DNA from: Natribaculum luteum
GTDB lineage: Archaea > Halobacteriota > Halobacteria > Halobacteriales > Natrialbaceae
NCBI RefSeq assembly: GCF_023008545.1
Contig: NZ_CP095397.1
Span: 1,984,001-2,048,000, forward strand
Reading direction: 5' to 3'
DNA length: 64,000 bases
The notes beneath the pieces were generated by a model, which saw only the letters and a list, made by a program, of their open reading frames with translations, did not search any database and was not told the origin of the DNA. The stretch's first letter is position 1; the number at the start of each line of letters is the position of its first letter. Below are positions 52,896 through 61,507 of this stretch, one piece after another. The position numbers were made by a program, and so were the translations under genes.

Positions 52896-53798
52896 TCACG
52901 TCGCTTCACTGTCGATCTCGAGGAGGCGATCGGCCCGCCGGCCGAACGGTGGATGCGTCGCGAAGACGCACTCGAGGCGGCTCTCCTCCGCCGACGTGGC
53001 CGTGCTCTCCCACCGGACCGTAGACGGCGCGTCGACGGTGTGAGAACGGAGCTGAAGCGTTCGCACTCCCCGGACGAGCGGCCGCGGATCGCCGAGACAT
53101 CGGCTCGCCACGGCGTCGGCACGGTACTCTTGCCGCCGGGAAACCGCGCTCACGAGTGCGACTACGACGGTCGGCAGGAAGGCTGCGAGGACGTGTGTCA
53201 CGAGCCCGAGGCGCGTTACCGACCGCGCCAGGTAACAGAGCTGGTAGACGGCGACGCCGACGAGTTGCATCCGGAGCGGTGCCCACGACAGAGCCCACGC
53301 CCAGAAGGTCGCGATCCCGGTCGCGTTCGCGACTGCCGCCCCCGCCGTCGTCACGACTCCGTCGCGGCCAGCGACGTGGGCGAGTTCGTGTGCGAGGATC
53401 GCGCGCCGCTCGTCGTCGTCGACGGCCTCGAGGACCCCTTCGGAGACCAGCAGGTCCGCAACGCCGGGAAGGGCAGTCACGCCCACCAGCGGAGCGTCGG
53501 TCTCCAGGACGGTCACGGCCGGCGGCCGAACGGAGAGCGACGCCGCGAGGTCGATCACCTCGAGTCGCAACTTCTCGACCGAGTTCGCGTCTCTCGACGC
53601 GGCCGCTTTCGTCTGGTACACCGCGACTTGCTGCTCGAGGACGGCGATCCCGAGAACGACGATCCACGCGAGGAGCACCGCGGGGATCGGGACGCCAGCC
53701 CGAACCGGGAGGACCGTCGCGACAACCACAAATCCCAGGAGACCGACGAGTGGCGCGTATCCGCGTATCGTGGGTCCGGTCGGACCAGCGTGTCTCAT
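52896..53798 (-). CDS. M48-family membrane metalloprotease
   Basis: A 300-residue protein with hydrophobic helices at about 14-55 and 155-225 and the zinc-protease motif ILAHELAHVAGRDG near residue 135. The third metal ligand is probably in RRQEYRADAVASR. It resembles HtpX and the gene at 14552 but is shorter. Located between two plus-strand 2-oxoacid dehydrogenase loci, read on the opposite strand after the HEAT protein gene's upstream end. Confidence 0.85.
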   Translation of the reverse strand: MRHAGPTGPTIRGYAPLVGLLGFVVVATVLPVRAGVPIPAVLLAWIVVLGIAVLEQQVAVYQTKAAASRDANSVEKLRLEVIDLAASLSVRPPAVTVLETDAPLVGVTALPGVADLLVSEGVLEAVDDDERRAILAHELAHVAGRDGVVTTAGAAVANATGIATFWAWALSWAPLRMQLVGVAVYQLCYLARSVTRLGLVTHVLAAFLPTVVVALVSAVSRRQEYRADAVASRCLGDPRPLVRGVRTLQLRSHTVDAPSTVRWESTATSAEESRLECVFATHPPFGRRADRLLEIDSEAT

Positions 53799-53893
53799 AC
53801 GCCGGCGGACGACCGTGGCCGTGCAAAACGTTACGGTTCGCCGAAACGATCGCGTGACACACGGCGGGGCACGTTTTGCCGCTATCCCGTCAT

Positions 53894-53900
53894 CCTATAT
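53894..53900 (+). promoter_or_regulatory. TATA box of the orphan E1 alpha gene
   Basis: CCTATAT ends 22 bases before ATG 53923, which is consistent with a leaderless mRNA. Confidence 0.5.
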
Positions 53901-53922
53901 CTGGAAGTAGGTACGCGTACGC

Positions 53923-55068
53923 ATGGCGAACGAGGGGCAGCCGAGTGCGGACGAGCGACGACGCGACCTCTTCGACCGAGCACCGGACGAACCGGTGAGA
54001 CGGCTCTCGGCCGAGGGCGAACTCCTCGGCGACGAACCCGACCTCTCCGACGGGACGTTGCTCGAGATGTACGCGGACATGCGACTGGCCCGGCGGTTCG
54101 ACGAACGCATGCTCAGCCTCCAGCGTCAGGGACGGCTGGGAACATACGCCTCGCTCGCCGGCCAGGAGGGCACGCAGGTCGGCTCGACGTACGCGCTCGC
54201 CGACGGCGACTGGATCTCCTACCAGTACCGCGAGCACCTGGCGATCACCGCCCGCGGGAAGCTCTCGGAGTACCTGCTGTACTGGATGGGCCACGAACGC
54301 GGCAACGAGGCGATCGCCGACGTGAACGTCTTTCCGCTGAACATCTCCATCGGCTCGCACGTCCCGCACGTGACGGGGATGGGGATGGCCGCCAGGTACC
54401 GGGGCGACGAGACCGTCTTTCTCACCCACTTCGGCGACGGCGCGACCAGCGAGGGCGACGTCCACGAGGGGCTGAACTTCGCGGGCGTGTTCGACACTCC
54501 GACGGTCTTTTTCTGTAACAACAACCAGTGGGCGATCTCGATTCCGCGAGAGCACCAGACGGCGAGCGCCACCATCGCCCAGAAGGCCCACGCCTACGGC
54601 TTCGACGGCGTACAGGTCGACGGGATGGACCCGCTGGCAGTCTACGAGGTCACGAACGCGGCCGTCGAGAAGGCCCGCGATCCGGCCGACGGCGAGCCTC
54701 GACCGACGCTTATCGAGGCGCTGACCTACCGCTACGGCGCACACACTACGGCCGACGATCCGACCGTCTACCGGGACGACGAGGAGGTCGCGCGCTGGCG
54801 CGAGAAGGACCCGATCGACCGCCTCGAGCGCTATCTCCGGACGACCGGCCGCCTCGACGACGAACTGAGCGACGCACTCGAGGAGCGAATCGAGGCCGAA
54901 CTCGCGGAGGCGATCGACGTCGCGGAGTCGTTCGAGGCCGACCCCGAATCGATGTTCGAGCACGTCTACGAGGAACCGACGCCGCGACTCGAGGACCAAC
55001 GCGAGTCCCTCGAGGCGCTGCGAGAGCGCCACGGCGACGAGAAGCTGGTAGACGAGGAGTCGCTGTGA
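53923..55068 (+). CDS. Pyruvate dehydrogenase E1 alpha subunit, orphan
   Basis: A 381-residue E1alpha of the pyruvate/branched-chain type. TPP-binding is GDGATSEGDVHEGLNFAG near residue 168, with NNNQWAIS following; the serine-rich phosphoryl loop region RYGAHTTADD is near 268. In haloarchaea this gene is normally followed by E1beta, E2 and E3. Here an IS200/IS605-like hairpin starts within about ten bases of the stop, and no partner follows, so the operon appears broken. Confidence 0.9.
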   Translation: MANEGQPSADERRRDLFDRAPDEPVRRLSAEGELLGDEPDLSDGTLLEMYADMRLARRFDERMLSLQRQGRLGTYASLAGQEGTQVGSTYALADGDWISYQYREHLAITARGKLSEYLLYWMGHERGNEAIADVNVFPLNISIGSHVPHVTGMGMAARYRGDETVFLTHFGDGATSEGDVHEGLNFAGVFDTPTVFFCNNNQWAISIPREHQTASATIAQKAHAYGFDGVQVDGMDPLAVYEVTNAAVEKARDPADGEPRPTLIEALTYRYGAHTTADDPTVYRDDEEVARWREKDPIDRLERYLRTTGRLDDELSDALEERIEAELAEAIDVAESFEADPESMFEHVYEEPTPRLEDQRESLEALRERHGDEKLVDEESL

Positions 55069-55073
55069 GAGCT

Positions 55074-55390
55074 GTTTGACATCCTCCACACGGCTGAAGC
55101 CCTGTCTCTTACCCACACGTTGCGCTACCAGTCTGCGAGCGATCCATCGGAGAGTGGCGATCGAGATACCAGTATTCAGTGCCTTTCGCCGGGCAAAATC
55201 CGTGATTTTGGATCCAAAAGCAGTCGACTCGAGTACCACGCTCCGTGACCGAGCGTCGATCTCGTCTCTCCTCCTGTGGGTCTCGGTTCGTTCTCGCCCG
55301 CCTCGAGAGCCTCCGAAACGCCGCTTTCGCGAGACTCCGACATATGGGTAAGAGACAGGGCTAAAGCCGTGGGCTTTCTCCTGCATTTCT
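55074..55390. mobile_element. IS200/IS605-type end hairpin, split by a nested MITE
   Basis: Joined across the MITE, the flanks give GACATCCTCCACACGGCTG followed by AAGCCGTGGGCTTTCTCC, with the stem CACGGCT/AGCCGTG. This hairpin is typical of haloarchaeal IS200/IS605 element ends. No transposase remains. The left part is at 55079-55101 and the right part at 55358-55385. Confidence 0.6.
55102..55357. mobile_element. Non-autonomous MITE-like element, 256 bp
   Basis: Perfect 14-bp inverted ends CTGTCTCTTACCCA (55102-55115) and TGGGTAAGAGACAG (55344-55357), flanked by 10-base direct repeats GGCTGAAGCC (55092-55101) and GGCTAAAGCC (55358-55367) that differ at one base. Ten-base duplications suggest mobilisation by an ISH8/IS4-type transposase; that is inference. 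It contains no transposase gene. Confidence 0.75.
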
Positions 55391-56290
55391 GTAACCGTCG
55401 TCGTCCCGTTCCTGTTGCTGTCGGCGTACTACGGAATCGGGAGAGAGCTTCGACTCCTCGCGTGGCGGACGCGACTCGACCGCTGGACGGCGCTTCTCGC
55501 GGTGGGCGTCGCCGGAGCCGTCTTTGGCGGGCTGCGATCGCTCGGGCCGTACCCCGACGGCGGCTGGTTCGTCGTCGGGGCGGCGGTGTTCGTCTTCGGC
55601 GTCTTTCTGCTGTCGGTCGCCGTCGCGAACTACGACTGGTACCGCGCACTCGACGTTCCGACCGACGAGACGGGGTTCGTCCACGACGGGCCGGTCCAGG
55701 TAGCCGGTGAGGCACGGCCGGTCGGAGAGCCACTTGTCGGCCCGTTCTCCGGGGAACCGTGCGTCGCGTACGCCGCGAGCGTCGTCGAATCGCGGTGGTC
55801 GACGCGTGGATCGATCTCGGCACCGATCGCACTCGAGACCGACGCGACGCGATTCTACGTCGACGACGGGTCCGGCGGGTTGCTGGTCGATCCCGAGGAC
55901 GCAGACGTTCTGTGTTCCCCGCCGGGATCGGGAGTCCTGGTTCGTGACGTGACGACGACGGTCGGTAGCGACGAACAGCCGCCAGAGCACGTTCGATCGG
56001 CCCTCGACGACCTCGAGATCGACGCCGCCTCGAGCGAACGGACCTACCGCGAGTCCCACGTCCAGCCAGGCGACGAGGTCTACGTCGTCGGCTCCTGTGA
56101 ACTGGTCGGCCACGGCTACGAGGCGAACCGCGTCGTGACGAGCGCTGGCGGCGCACCGGCGTTCGTCGTGACGGCCGGCAGCCTCGAGCGAGTGACGGCG
56201 TCGGTCCGTGACTTCGTCGTCCACAGCGCGGTGCTTGGCTTCCTGCTCGCGGGAAGCGGTGGATTCCTGATGGGCTGGCTGATACTGTGA
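55391..56290 (+). pseudogene. GIDE-domain membrane protein, 5'-truncated
   Basis: The open frame encodes about 299 residues that begin in a hydrophobic helix (VTVVVPFLLLSAYYG) with no ATG; the first possible starts are TTG 55415 or weaker. A second helix pair follows (about 25-65), then a GIDE-like domain (FVHDGPVQVAGEARPV, EPCVAYAASVVES) and a C-terminal helix (VLGFLLAGSGGFLMGWLIL). An in-frame TAA lies at 55361. The mobile-element debris appears to have removed the true start, so expression is doubtful. Confidence 0.65.
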
Positions 56291-56370
56291 TACGGTCTGC
56301 TGTCCCGCTTTTCCGCAGCGACCGCCGAGGGGACGCGGTCGCTGCGGGACGGACGGACAGCGGTCCGTAT
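56290..56370. repeat. Palindromic intergenic repeat, copy C
   Basis: The 81-base copy begins at the last A of the preceding stop codon, as copy B does. Outer ends ATACGGTCTGCTGT and ACAGCGGTCCGTAT pair; GTCCCGC pairs with GCGGGAC; the core has a perfect stem GCAGCGACCGC/GCGGTCGCTGC. The whole copy can fold as one long hairpin. Confidence 0.82.
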
Positions 56371-56465
56371 GTGTGCGTCTACACACTCTGTGACGGTACG
56401 GACGACCGGTCGTCTCGAGTCTTCGAACGGAACCGAAAGAAAAATCGAACGCTCGGAAAGTGAGC

Positions 56466-56489
56466 TTACGCGAGCTTCTCGATGTCGTC
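56466..56489 (-). other. Displaced second copy of the icd 3' end
   Basis: On the minus strand these 24 bases encode DDIEKLA and a stop, matching the true icd end DNIEKLA-stop at 56527-56550. The two copies differ at nearly every third codon position. The distal copy uses the GC-rich codons typical of this genome; the functional copy uses AT-rich ones. They are 61 bases apart and out of frame with each other. Confidence 0.7.
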
Positions 56490-56509
56490 AGAACGCTCTG
56501 CGTTCTGAC
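56487..56509. repeat. Perfect 10-bp palindrome between the two icd ends
   Basis: GTCAGAACGC, a 3-base centre TCT, then GCGTTCTGAC. It lies just downstream of icd in the direction of transcription and could form a stable RNA stem or be a recombination site. Confidence 0.7.
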
Positions 56510-56512
56510 TGC

Positions 56513-56543
56513 TTGAAAAACTGGCTTTATGCCAGTTTTTCAA
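56513..56543. terminator. Perfect 13-bp hairpin overlapping the icd stop codon
   Basis: Arms TTGAAAAACTGGC and GCCAGTTTTTCAA surround TTTAT, which contains the complement of the icd TAA stop. The position fits a transcript-end hairpin; a recombination arm is the alternative. Confidence 0.5.
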
Positions 56544-57789
56544 TGTTGTCGACGACTTCCTCGGCGAACTCGCTGGTGGCGAGCTTCTCGGCGTCCTCGA
56601 GCTGGCGTTCTAAGTCGTAGGTGACCAAGCCCTCCGAGATGGTCTCCTCGACGGCGTCACGGACGAGGTCGGCGGCGTCGTCCCAGCCCATGTACTCGAG
56701 CATCATGCGGCCCGAGAGGATGATTGCGGTCGGGTTGACCTTGTCCTGGCCCTCGTACTTGGGTGCGGAGCCGTGGACGGGTTCGGCGAGCATCAGGCCC
56801 TCACCGAAGTTGGCGCCGGGCGCGATGCCGAGGCCGCCGATCTGGGCACCACAGGCGTCGGACATGTAGTCGCCGTTCAGGTTCATCGTCGCGACGACGT
56901 CGTACTCGTCGGTGCGGGTGAGGATCTGCTGGAGCATGTTGTCGGCGATGCGGTCGTTGACGACCACGGCGTCCTCTGGCGCTTCACCGTCGCGCTCCTC
57001 CCAGAGGGTGTCCTCGGTGATGACCTCGTCGCCGTACTCCTCGTTGGCGACCTCGTAGCCCCAGTCGCGGAACTGCCCCTCGGTGAACTTCATGATGTTC
57101 CCCTTGTGGACGAGGGTAACGGAGTCACGGTCGTGCTCGAGTGCGTAGTCGATAGCCTCGCGGACGAGTCGTTTCGTCCCGAACTCCGTGATCGGCTTGA
57201 CGCCGATACCGACGGGGCCGTCGTGGATGACGCCCGTCGCGCCCATCTCGTCTTCGACGAACTCCTTGACCTGCTGGACCTCGTCGGTGCCGGCCTCCCA
57301 CTCGATGCCTGCGTAGACGTCTTCCGTATTCTCACGGAAGGTGATCATATCCATCTTCTCGGGCTCTTTGACGGGCGACGGGACGCCGTCTAAGTGGTAG
57401 GTCGGGCGGACGTTCGCGTAGAGGTCGAGTTTCTTGCGCAGCGCGACGTTGAGCGAACGGAAGCCCGCGCCGACGGGCGTCGTCAGCGGACCCTTGATCG
57501 CGACGCGGTGTTCCTTGATCGCCTCGACGGTCTCGTCGGGCAAGTTCTCGTCGTACTTCTCGCGTGCGGACTCGCCGGCGTACAGTCGCATCCAGTTGAT
57601 CTCGCGGCCGGTCGCCTCCGCGGCGGCCTCGAGCACTTTCTGTGCGGCGGGGCCGACGTCCTTCCCGACGCCGTCACCGTAGATAATCGGGATAATCGGG
57701 TTGTCGGGCACCTCGAGTTCGTCCTCGGTCCCCTCTGCGAGCGTAATCTTCTCCCCACCTTCGGGGACTTCGATCTTGTCGTAGCTCAT
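56527..57789 (-). CDS. icd: Isocitrate dehydrogenase (NADP-type)
   Basis: A 420-residue TCA-cycle enzyme converting isocitrate to 2-oxoglutarate. The substrate loop GPLTTPVGAGFRSLNVALRK lies near residue 100 (the serine and arginines bind isocitrate), TFRENTEDVYAG near 150, and the metal Asp region near NGDYMSDACGAQIGG at 305. NADP preference is usual for haloarchaeal enzymes of this length. The last codons are AT-rich, and a second copy of the gene's end lies downstream. Confidence 0.94.
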   Translation of the reverse strand: MSYDKIEVPEGGEKITLAEGTEDELEVPDNPIIPIIYGDGVGKDVGPAAQKVLEAAAEATGREINWMRLYAGESAREKYDENLPDETVEAIKEHRVAIKGPLTTPVGAGFRSLNVALRKKLDLYANVRPTYHLDGVPSPVKEPEKMDMITFRENTEDVYAGIEWEAGTDEVQQVKEFVEDEMGATGVIHDGPVGIGVKPITEFGTKRLVREAIDYALEHDRDSVTLVHKGNIMKFTEGQFRDWGYEVANEEYGDEVITEDTLWEERDGEAPEDAVVVNDRIADNMLQQILTRTDEYDVVATMNLNGDYMSDACGAQIGGLGIAPGANFGEGLMLAEPVHGSAPKYEGQDKVNPTAIILSGRMMLEYMGWDDAADLVRDAVEETISEGLVTYDLERQLEDAEKLATSEFAEEVVDNIEKLA

Positions 57790-57838
57790 CTCGTCTGTAG
57801 GCTTCTCACACTACCCTCTAAAAGGGCTGCCATTTGGA

Positions 57839-57851
57839 TTTCCGTCGGAAA
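57839..57851. promoter_or_regulatory. Inverted repeat TTTCCG-T-CGGAAA upstream of icd
   Basis: A perfect 6-bp inverted repeat with one central base, 50 bases upstream of the icd start. It matches the core of the repeat at 6790-6804. A shared regulator is possible. Confidence 0.35.
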
Positions 57852-58069
57852 ATATTACGATCGGCCCCCGTTCTTGTCCTACACTCCACTAAATCTACTG
57901 GTTTTGTTGTGCTGCCGGCCCGGGAGCTGAACACACTGATTTTGGAACTGGCCACCTTCCCGCCTCGAGGCGACACCTTCCGTTCGTGACTCTCCGAGAA
58001 CCGAGACGCTGACGTCGCCGAGGGCATCGAACCGGGACGATTATTCCGCTCGTGGCGAACGTACTCCGT

Positions 58070-58993
58070 ATGCAGATCATCGTCCACGGCGGTGCCGGAA
58101 GTAAACCCGAGGAGCCGACCGCACGGCGACGGGTACTCGAGGAGGCAGCCGAGACGGGCGTCGACGCGACCACGCCGCTCGAGGCCGTCGAGGCCGCGGT
58201 CCGCGTCCTCGAGTCCTCGCCCCGGTTCAACGCGGGCGTCGGGAGTGCAGTCCAGAGCGACGGCGAGATCCGGACGGACGCAGGGATCATGACCGACGAT
58301 CGGTCGGTCGGCGCGGTCTGTTCGATGCCGGGGGTCGAACACGCCGTCAGCGCGGCTCGCGTCGTCGCAGAAGAGACGCCACACGTCTTCGTCTCGGGAG
58401 AGCACGCCGTCGCGCTGGCCGAGGCCTACGGGGTGGAGACGGGCGTCGATCTCTGGACCGATCGCACGCGCGAGAAGTGGGCCGACCACGACGCGCCCGA
58501 CGGCGGACCGAAAGCCCAGCTCGAGTGGATTCGCGAGACGTTCGGTCGGACGGACCCCGGCGGCCGTGAAACGGCGGGTGACGCCGCCCAGGCCCGATCG
58601 GGCGTCGGTGACGAACACGATCACGACACCGTCGGCGCGGTCGCGTTCGACGGCGAGCACCTCGCCGCGGCGACGTCGACGGGCGGGCGCTGGCTCGCCC
58701 TCGCCGGTCGCGTCGGCGACGTCCCGCAGGTCGGCTCGGGCTACTACTGTTCGCCCGCCGGCGGCGCGAGCGCGACGGGAGCCGGCGAGGACATCGCTCG
58801 CGTCACCCTCTCGCGGCGGGTCGTCCGCCACGTAGAGCGCGGCCTCGACGCCCAGGAGGCGACCGACCTCGCCATCGAGGAGTTCGCGGAACTCACCGGC
58901 TCGACCGCCGGCGTCATCGCGATCGACGCGCGCGGCACTCTCGGCTCGGCGTACAACAGCGACGCGATGCAGACGGGACGCGCCAGTCGGTAG
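58070..58993 (+). CDS. Isoaspartyl peptidase/L-asparaginase (Ntn hydrolase)
   Basis: A 307-residue proenzyme that cleaves itself before a threonine nucleophile, T187 in HDTVGAVAFD. The family start IIVHGGAGSKP, the SSPRFNAGVGSAVQ segment and the late SGYYCSPAGGASATGAGE are present. It removes isoaspartyl residues from damaged peptides or hydrolyses asparagine. ATG 58070 is preferred over GTG 58052. It stands alone. Confidence 0.9.
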   Translation: MQIIVHGGAGSKPEEPTARRRVLEEAAETGVDATTPLEAVEAAVRVLESSPRFNAGVGSAVQSDGEIRTDAGIMTDDRSVGAVCSMPGVEHAVSAARVVAEETPHVFVSGEHAVALAEAYGVETGVDLWTDRTREKWADHDAPDGGPKAQLEWIRETFGRTDPGGRETAGDAAQARSGVGDEHDHDTVGAVAFDGEHLAAATSTGGRWLALAGRVGDVPQVGSGYYCSPAGGASATGAGEDIARVTLSRRVVRHVERGLDAQEATDLAIEEFAELTGSTAGVIAIDARGTLGSAYNSDAMQTGRASR

Positions 58994-59071
58994 TCACGCC
59001 TCGAGTACGTCTCTCGCGTCACCGTCTGCACTCGATACCGGGCAGAATGAACGACAATCGTCGTACGTGAA

Positions 59072-59081
59072 TTTTTAATAT
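59072..59081 (+). promoter_or_regulatory. TATA box of the 39-residue zinc protein
   Basis: TTTTTAATAT ends 23 bases before ATG 59105, as expected for a leaderless haloarchaeal gene. Its presence supports the short downstream frame as a real gene. Confidence 0.5.
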
Positions 59082-59104
59082 CGTCGATATCCTACCCGAA
59101 CTCG

Positions 59105-59224
59105 ATGCTCCGACAGCCCCACCACGCCTCGCGACGCTGTCCACGGTGCGATACGACGCTCACGAACGTCCAGGGGATCGACGCCTGTCCCGACTGTCAG
59201 TGGACCTCGAGCGTCGACCGATAG
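59105..59224 (+). CDS. Very small zinc-ribbon protein, 39 residues
   Basis: The frame encodes two CPxC knuckles, CPRCDT and CPDCQW, 13 residues apart, a minimal zinc ribbon. The ends are basic ([10 protein letters not shown] at the start). A good TATA box lies 23 bases upstream and codon use is genome-typical. Zinc micro-proteins are common in haloarchaea and some regulate transcription or adhesion. It ends nine bases before the convergent ppk gene's stop. Confidence 0.65.
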   Translation: MLRQPHHASRRCPRCDTTLTNVQGIDACPDCQWTSSVDR

Positions 59225-59232
59225 GGGCGACG

Positions 59233-61497
59233 CTAATCGTCGTTCTGGCGGTGCCGGCTTCGTGACTCGTCGGTCGTCGCGTCCCGCGCGGCGTCCATGA
59301 ACCGCTCGTGGGCGTTCGTCGACTGTCCGTCCGATCGACAGCGCTCGTAGCTCCCGTCCGGTTGCATCTTCCACCGGTTGTGAGTGTCCGTCAGTAGCGT
59401 CCCGAGTATCTCCTCGAGGCGCGACTGGAGCCGTGGATCTTCGATCGGCGTCACGGCTTCGACCCGGCTGTCGAGATTTCGAGTCATCCAGTCGGCCGAG
59501 CCGATGTAGTAGCGCTTCTCGCCGCCGGCGTGGAAGTAAAAGATCCGCGAGTGCTCCAGGAAGCGGCCGACGATGCTGTAGACGTCGACGTTCTCGCTGA
59601 CGTCCTCGAGGCCGGGACGGAGCCGACAGATGTCTCGGACCACGAGGTCGACGTCCACGCCAGCCATCGACGCCTCGTACAGTTCGCGGACGATCTCGGG
59701 GTCCTCCAGGCGGTTCATCTTGGCAACGATGCGGGCTTTTTCGCCAGCGCGTGCGCGATCGGCTTCGGCGCGGATCAGGTCGACGAACCGTTCGCGCATG
59801 TTCCCCGGCGCGATGAGCAGTGTCCGGTACTCGCGGTGCAGCGAGTGGCCGGTGAAGTAGTTGAACAGTTTGACGAGATCCTGGCCGACGTCCCGGTCCG
59901 CTGTCAGCAGGCCCAGGTCCTCGTACCGTTTGGCCGTCTCGGAGTGGTAGTTCCCCGTGCCGACGTGCGAGTAGAGGCAGACGCCGTCGTCTTCCTCGCG
60001 GACGACCAGCGACGTCTTCGTGTGTGTCTTGTAGCCGATCGTGCCGTAGGCGACGTGGATCCCCTCTTCCTCGAGTTTCTTCGCCCACTCGAGGTTGTTC
60101 TCCTCGTCGAATCGCGCTTTCAGTTCGACCATCACCGCGACCTGTTTGCCGTTCCGGGCCGCCTCGATGAGCGTCTGGATGACCTGGGAGTCGCTCGCGG
60201 TTCGGTAGATCGCCGCCTTGATCGCCAGTACGTCGGGATCGTTCGCCGCCTCGTCGAGAAACCGCTGGACGGTCCCCTCGAAGCTGTGGTAGGGGTGGTG
60301 GACGAGCACGTCGCGCTCGCGGATCACGTCGAAGACGCTCTCGTCGTCCTCGTGGGCTCGCTTGCCGAGTCGGGGATGTGGACGGGGCGTCCACGCCGGC
60401 AGTTTCAGGTCGGGACGATCCAGGTCCACGAGTTCCGCGAAGTCCCGATACTCGAGTGGGCCCTCGAGGTGAAACACCTCGCGGTCCTCGAGTTCGAGTT
60501 CACGCGTGAGGATCTCGAGGATCTCCTCGGGCGCGTCGCGTTCGATTTCGAGGCGGACGACGGTTGCGAATCGTCGTTCCTCGATGACCTCCTCGATCAT
60601 CTCGATCAAATCCTCGGCGACTTCCTCGTTGCGCCGGACCTCGGCGTTTCGCGTGACACGAAAGAGGGCGGTGTCGACGATCTCGACGTCGGGAAAGAGC
60701 AGGTCGAGGTTCGCCCGGACGACCTCCTCGAGGGGGAGATAACGAGCGTCGTCGCCGATCTGGACGAACCGGACGTGATTTCGCGGGATCTTCACGCGCG
60801 AGAACGTCAGCTCTGCGTCGGGCCGTTCTCGAGTCAGTACGGCAAGCGAGAGGCTCTGGTTGGAGATAAAGGGGAACGAGTGGGCTGGATCGAACGTCAG
60901 CGGGGTCAGGGTCGGCAACACCGAACTCTCGAAGTACTCGCGGACGTCACGCCGCTCGGCCGACGTCAGGTCCTCGTAGTCGACGACGTGAATGCCCTCC
61001 TCGGCCAGCATGGGGCGGATCTCCTCGCGATAACAGCGGCTCTGGCGCTCGAACAGCGGTCGTGCATCTTCGAGGACTGCCTCCCACTGTTCCGTGGGCG
61101 TCCGACCGTCGGGCGTCTCGTCCGTGACGTCGGCGGCGATCTGCTGTTTCAGTCCGCCGACGCGCTTGCGGAAGAACTCGTCTAAGTTCGCCGTGAATAT
61201 CGCGAGGAACTTCACCCGCTCGAGCAGCGGGTTCTCCTCGTCTTCGACCTCGTGCAGAACGCGACGCTGGAAGGCGAGTTCGCTGAGTTCGCGGTTGAGG
61301 TAGTACGTCGGCTCGGTGAGGTCGACGTCGGGGGTGGACGATCCGTCCTCGCCTGCGAGTCCGTCGGTCACCGTCCGATCGACGGCTGCCGGCCGGTACT
61401 CGAGTTCGACGTCCTCGTTCGTTTCGTCGCTGTCCCCGTCTGCGTCGGTTCCGTCTCGATTCGACACGTCGTCGCGAGCCGTCTCCTGATCGCTCAT
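59233..61497 (-). CDS. ppk1: Polyphosphate kinase 1
   Basis: A 754-residue enzyme that makes polyphosphate from ATP, reversibly. After an acidic 55-residue N-terminus, the N domain has LNRELSELAFQRRVL; the C-terminal phospholipase-D-like domains carry the autophosphorylated H511 (LYSHVGTGNYH) and the second catalytic H656 (FYFHAGGEKRYY). The length suits the family plus acidic extensions. A PPP-family phosphatase gene ends ten bases upstream, so they form an operon. Confidence 0.95.
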   Translation of the reverse strand: MSDQETARDDVSNRDGTDADGDSDETNEDVELEYRPAAVDRTVTDGLAGEDGSSTPDVDLTEPTYYLNRELSELAFQRRVLHEVEDEENPLLERVKFLAIFTANLDEFFRKRVGGLKQQIAADVTDETPDGRTPTEQWEAVLEDARPLFERQSRCYREEIRPMLAEEGIHVVDYEDLTSAERRDVREYFESSVLPTLTPLTFDPAHSFPFISNQSLSLAVLTRERPDAELTFSRVKIPRNHVRFVQIGDDARYLPLEEVVRANLDLLFPDVEIVDTALFRVTRNAEVRRNEEVAEDLIEMIEEVIEERRFATVVRLEIERDAPEEILEILTRELELEDREVFHLEGPLEYRDFAELVDLDRPDLKLPAWTPRPHPRLGKRAHEDDESVFDVIRERDVLVHHPYHSFEGTVQRFLDEAANDPDVLAIKAAIYRTASDSQVIQTLIEAARNGKQVAVMVELKARFDEENNLEWAKKLEEEGIHVAYGTIGYKTHTKTSLVVREEDDGVCLYSHVGTGNYHSETAKRYEDLGLLTADRDVGQDLVKLFNYFTGHSLHREYRTLLIAPGNMRERFVDLIRAEADRARAGEKARIVAKMNRLEDPEIVRELYEASMAGVDVDLVVRDICRLRPGLEDVSENVDVYSIVGRFLEHSRIFYFHAGGEKRYYIGSADWMTRNLDSRVEAVTPIEDPRLQSRLEEILGTLLTDTHNRWKMQPDGSYERCRSDGQSTNAHERFMDAARDATTDESRSRHRQNDD

Positions 61498-61507
61498 TCT
61501 CGTTCGC

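Noticed and set aside
55415-56290. Treating the GIDE-domain frame as a full gene from TTG 55415
   Set aside because: The reading frame continues upstream into a membrane helix without any start, right at mobile-element debris, so truncation is the better explanation.
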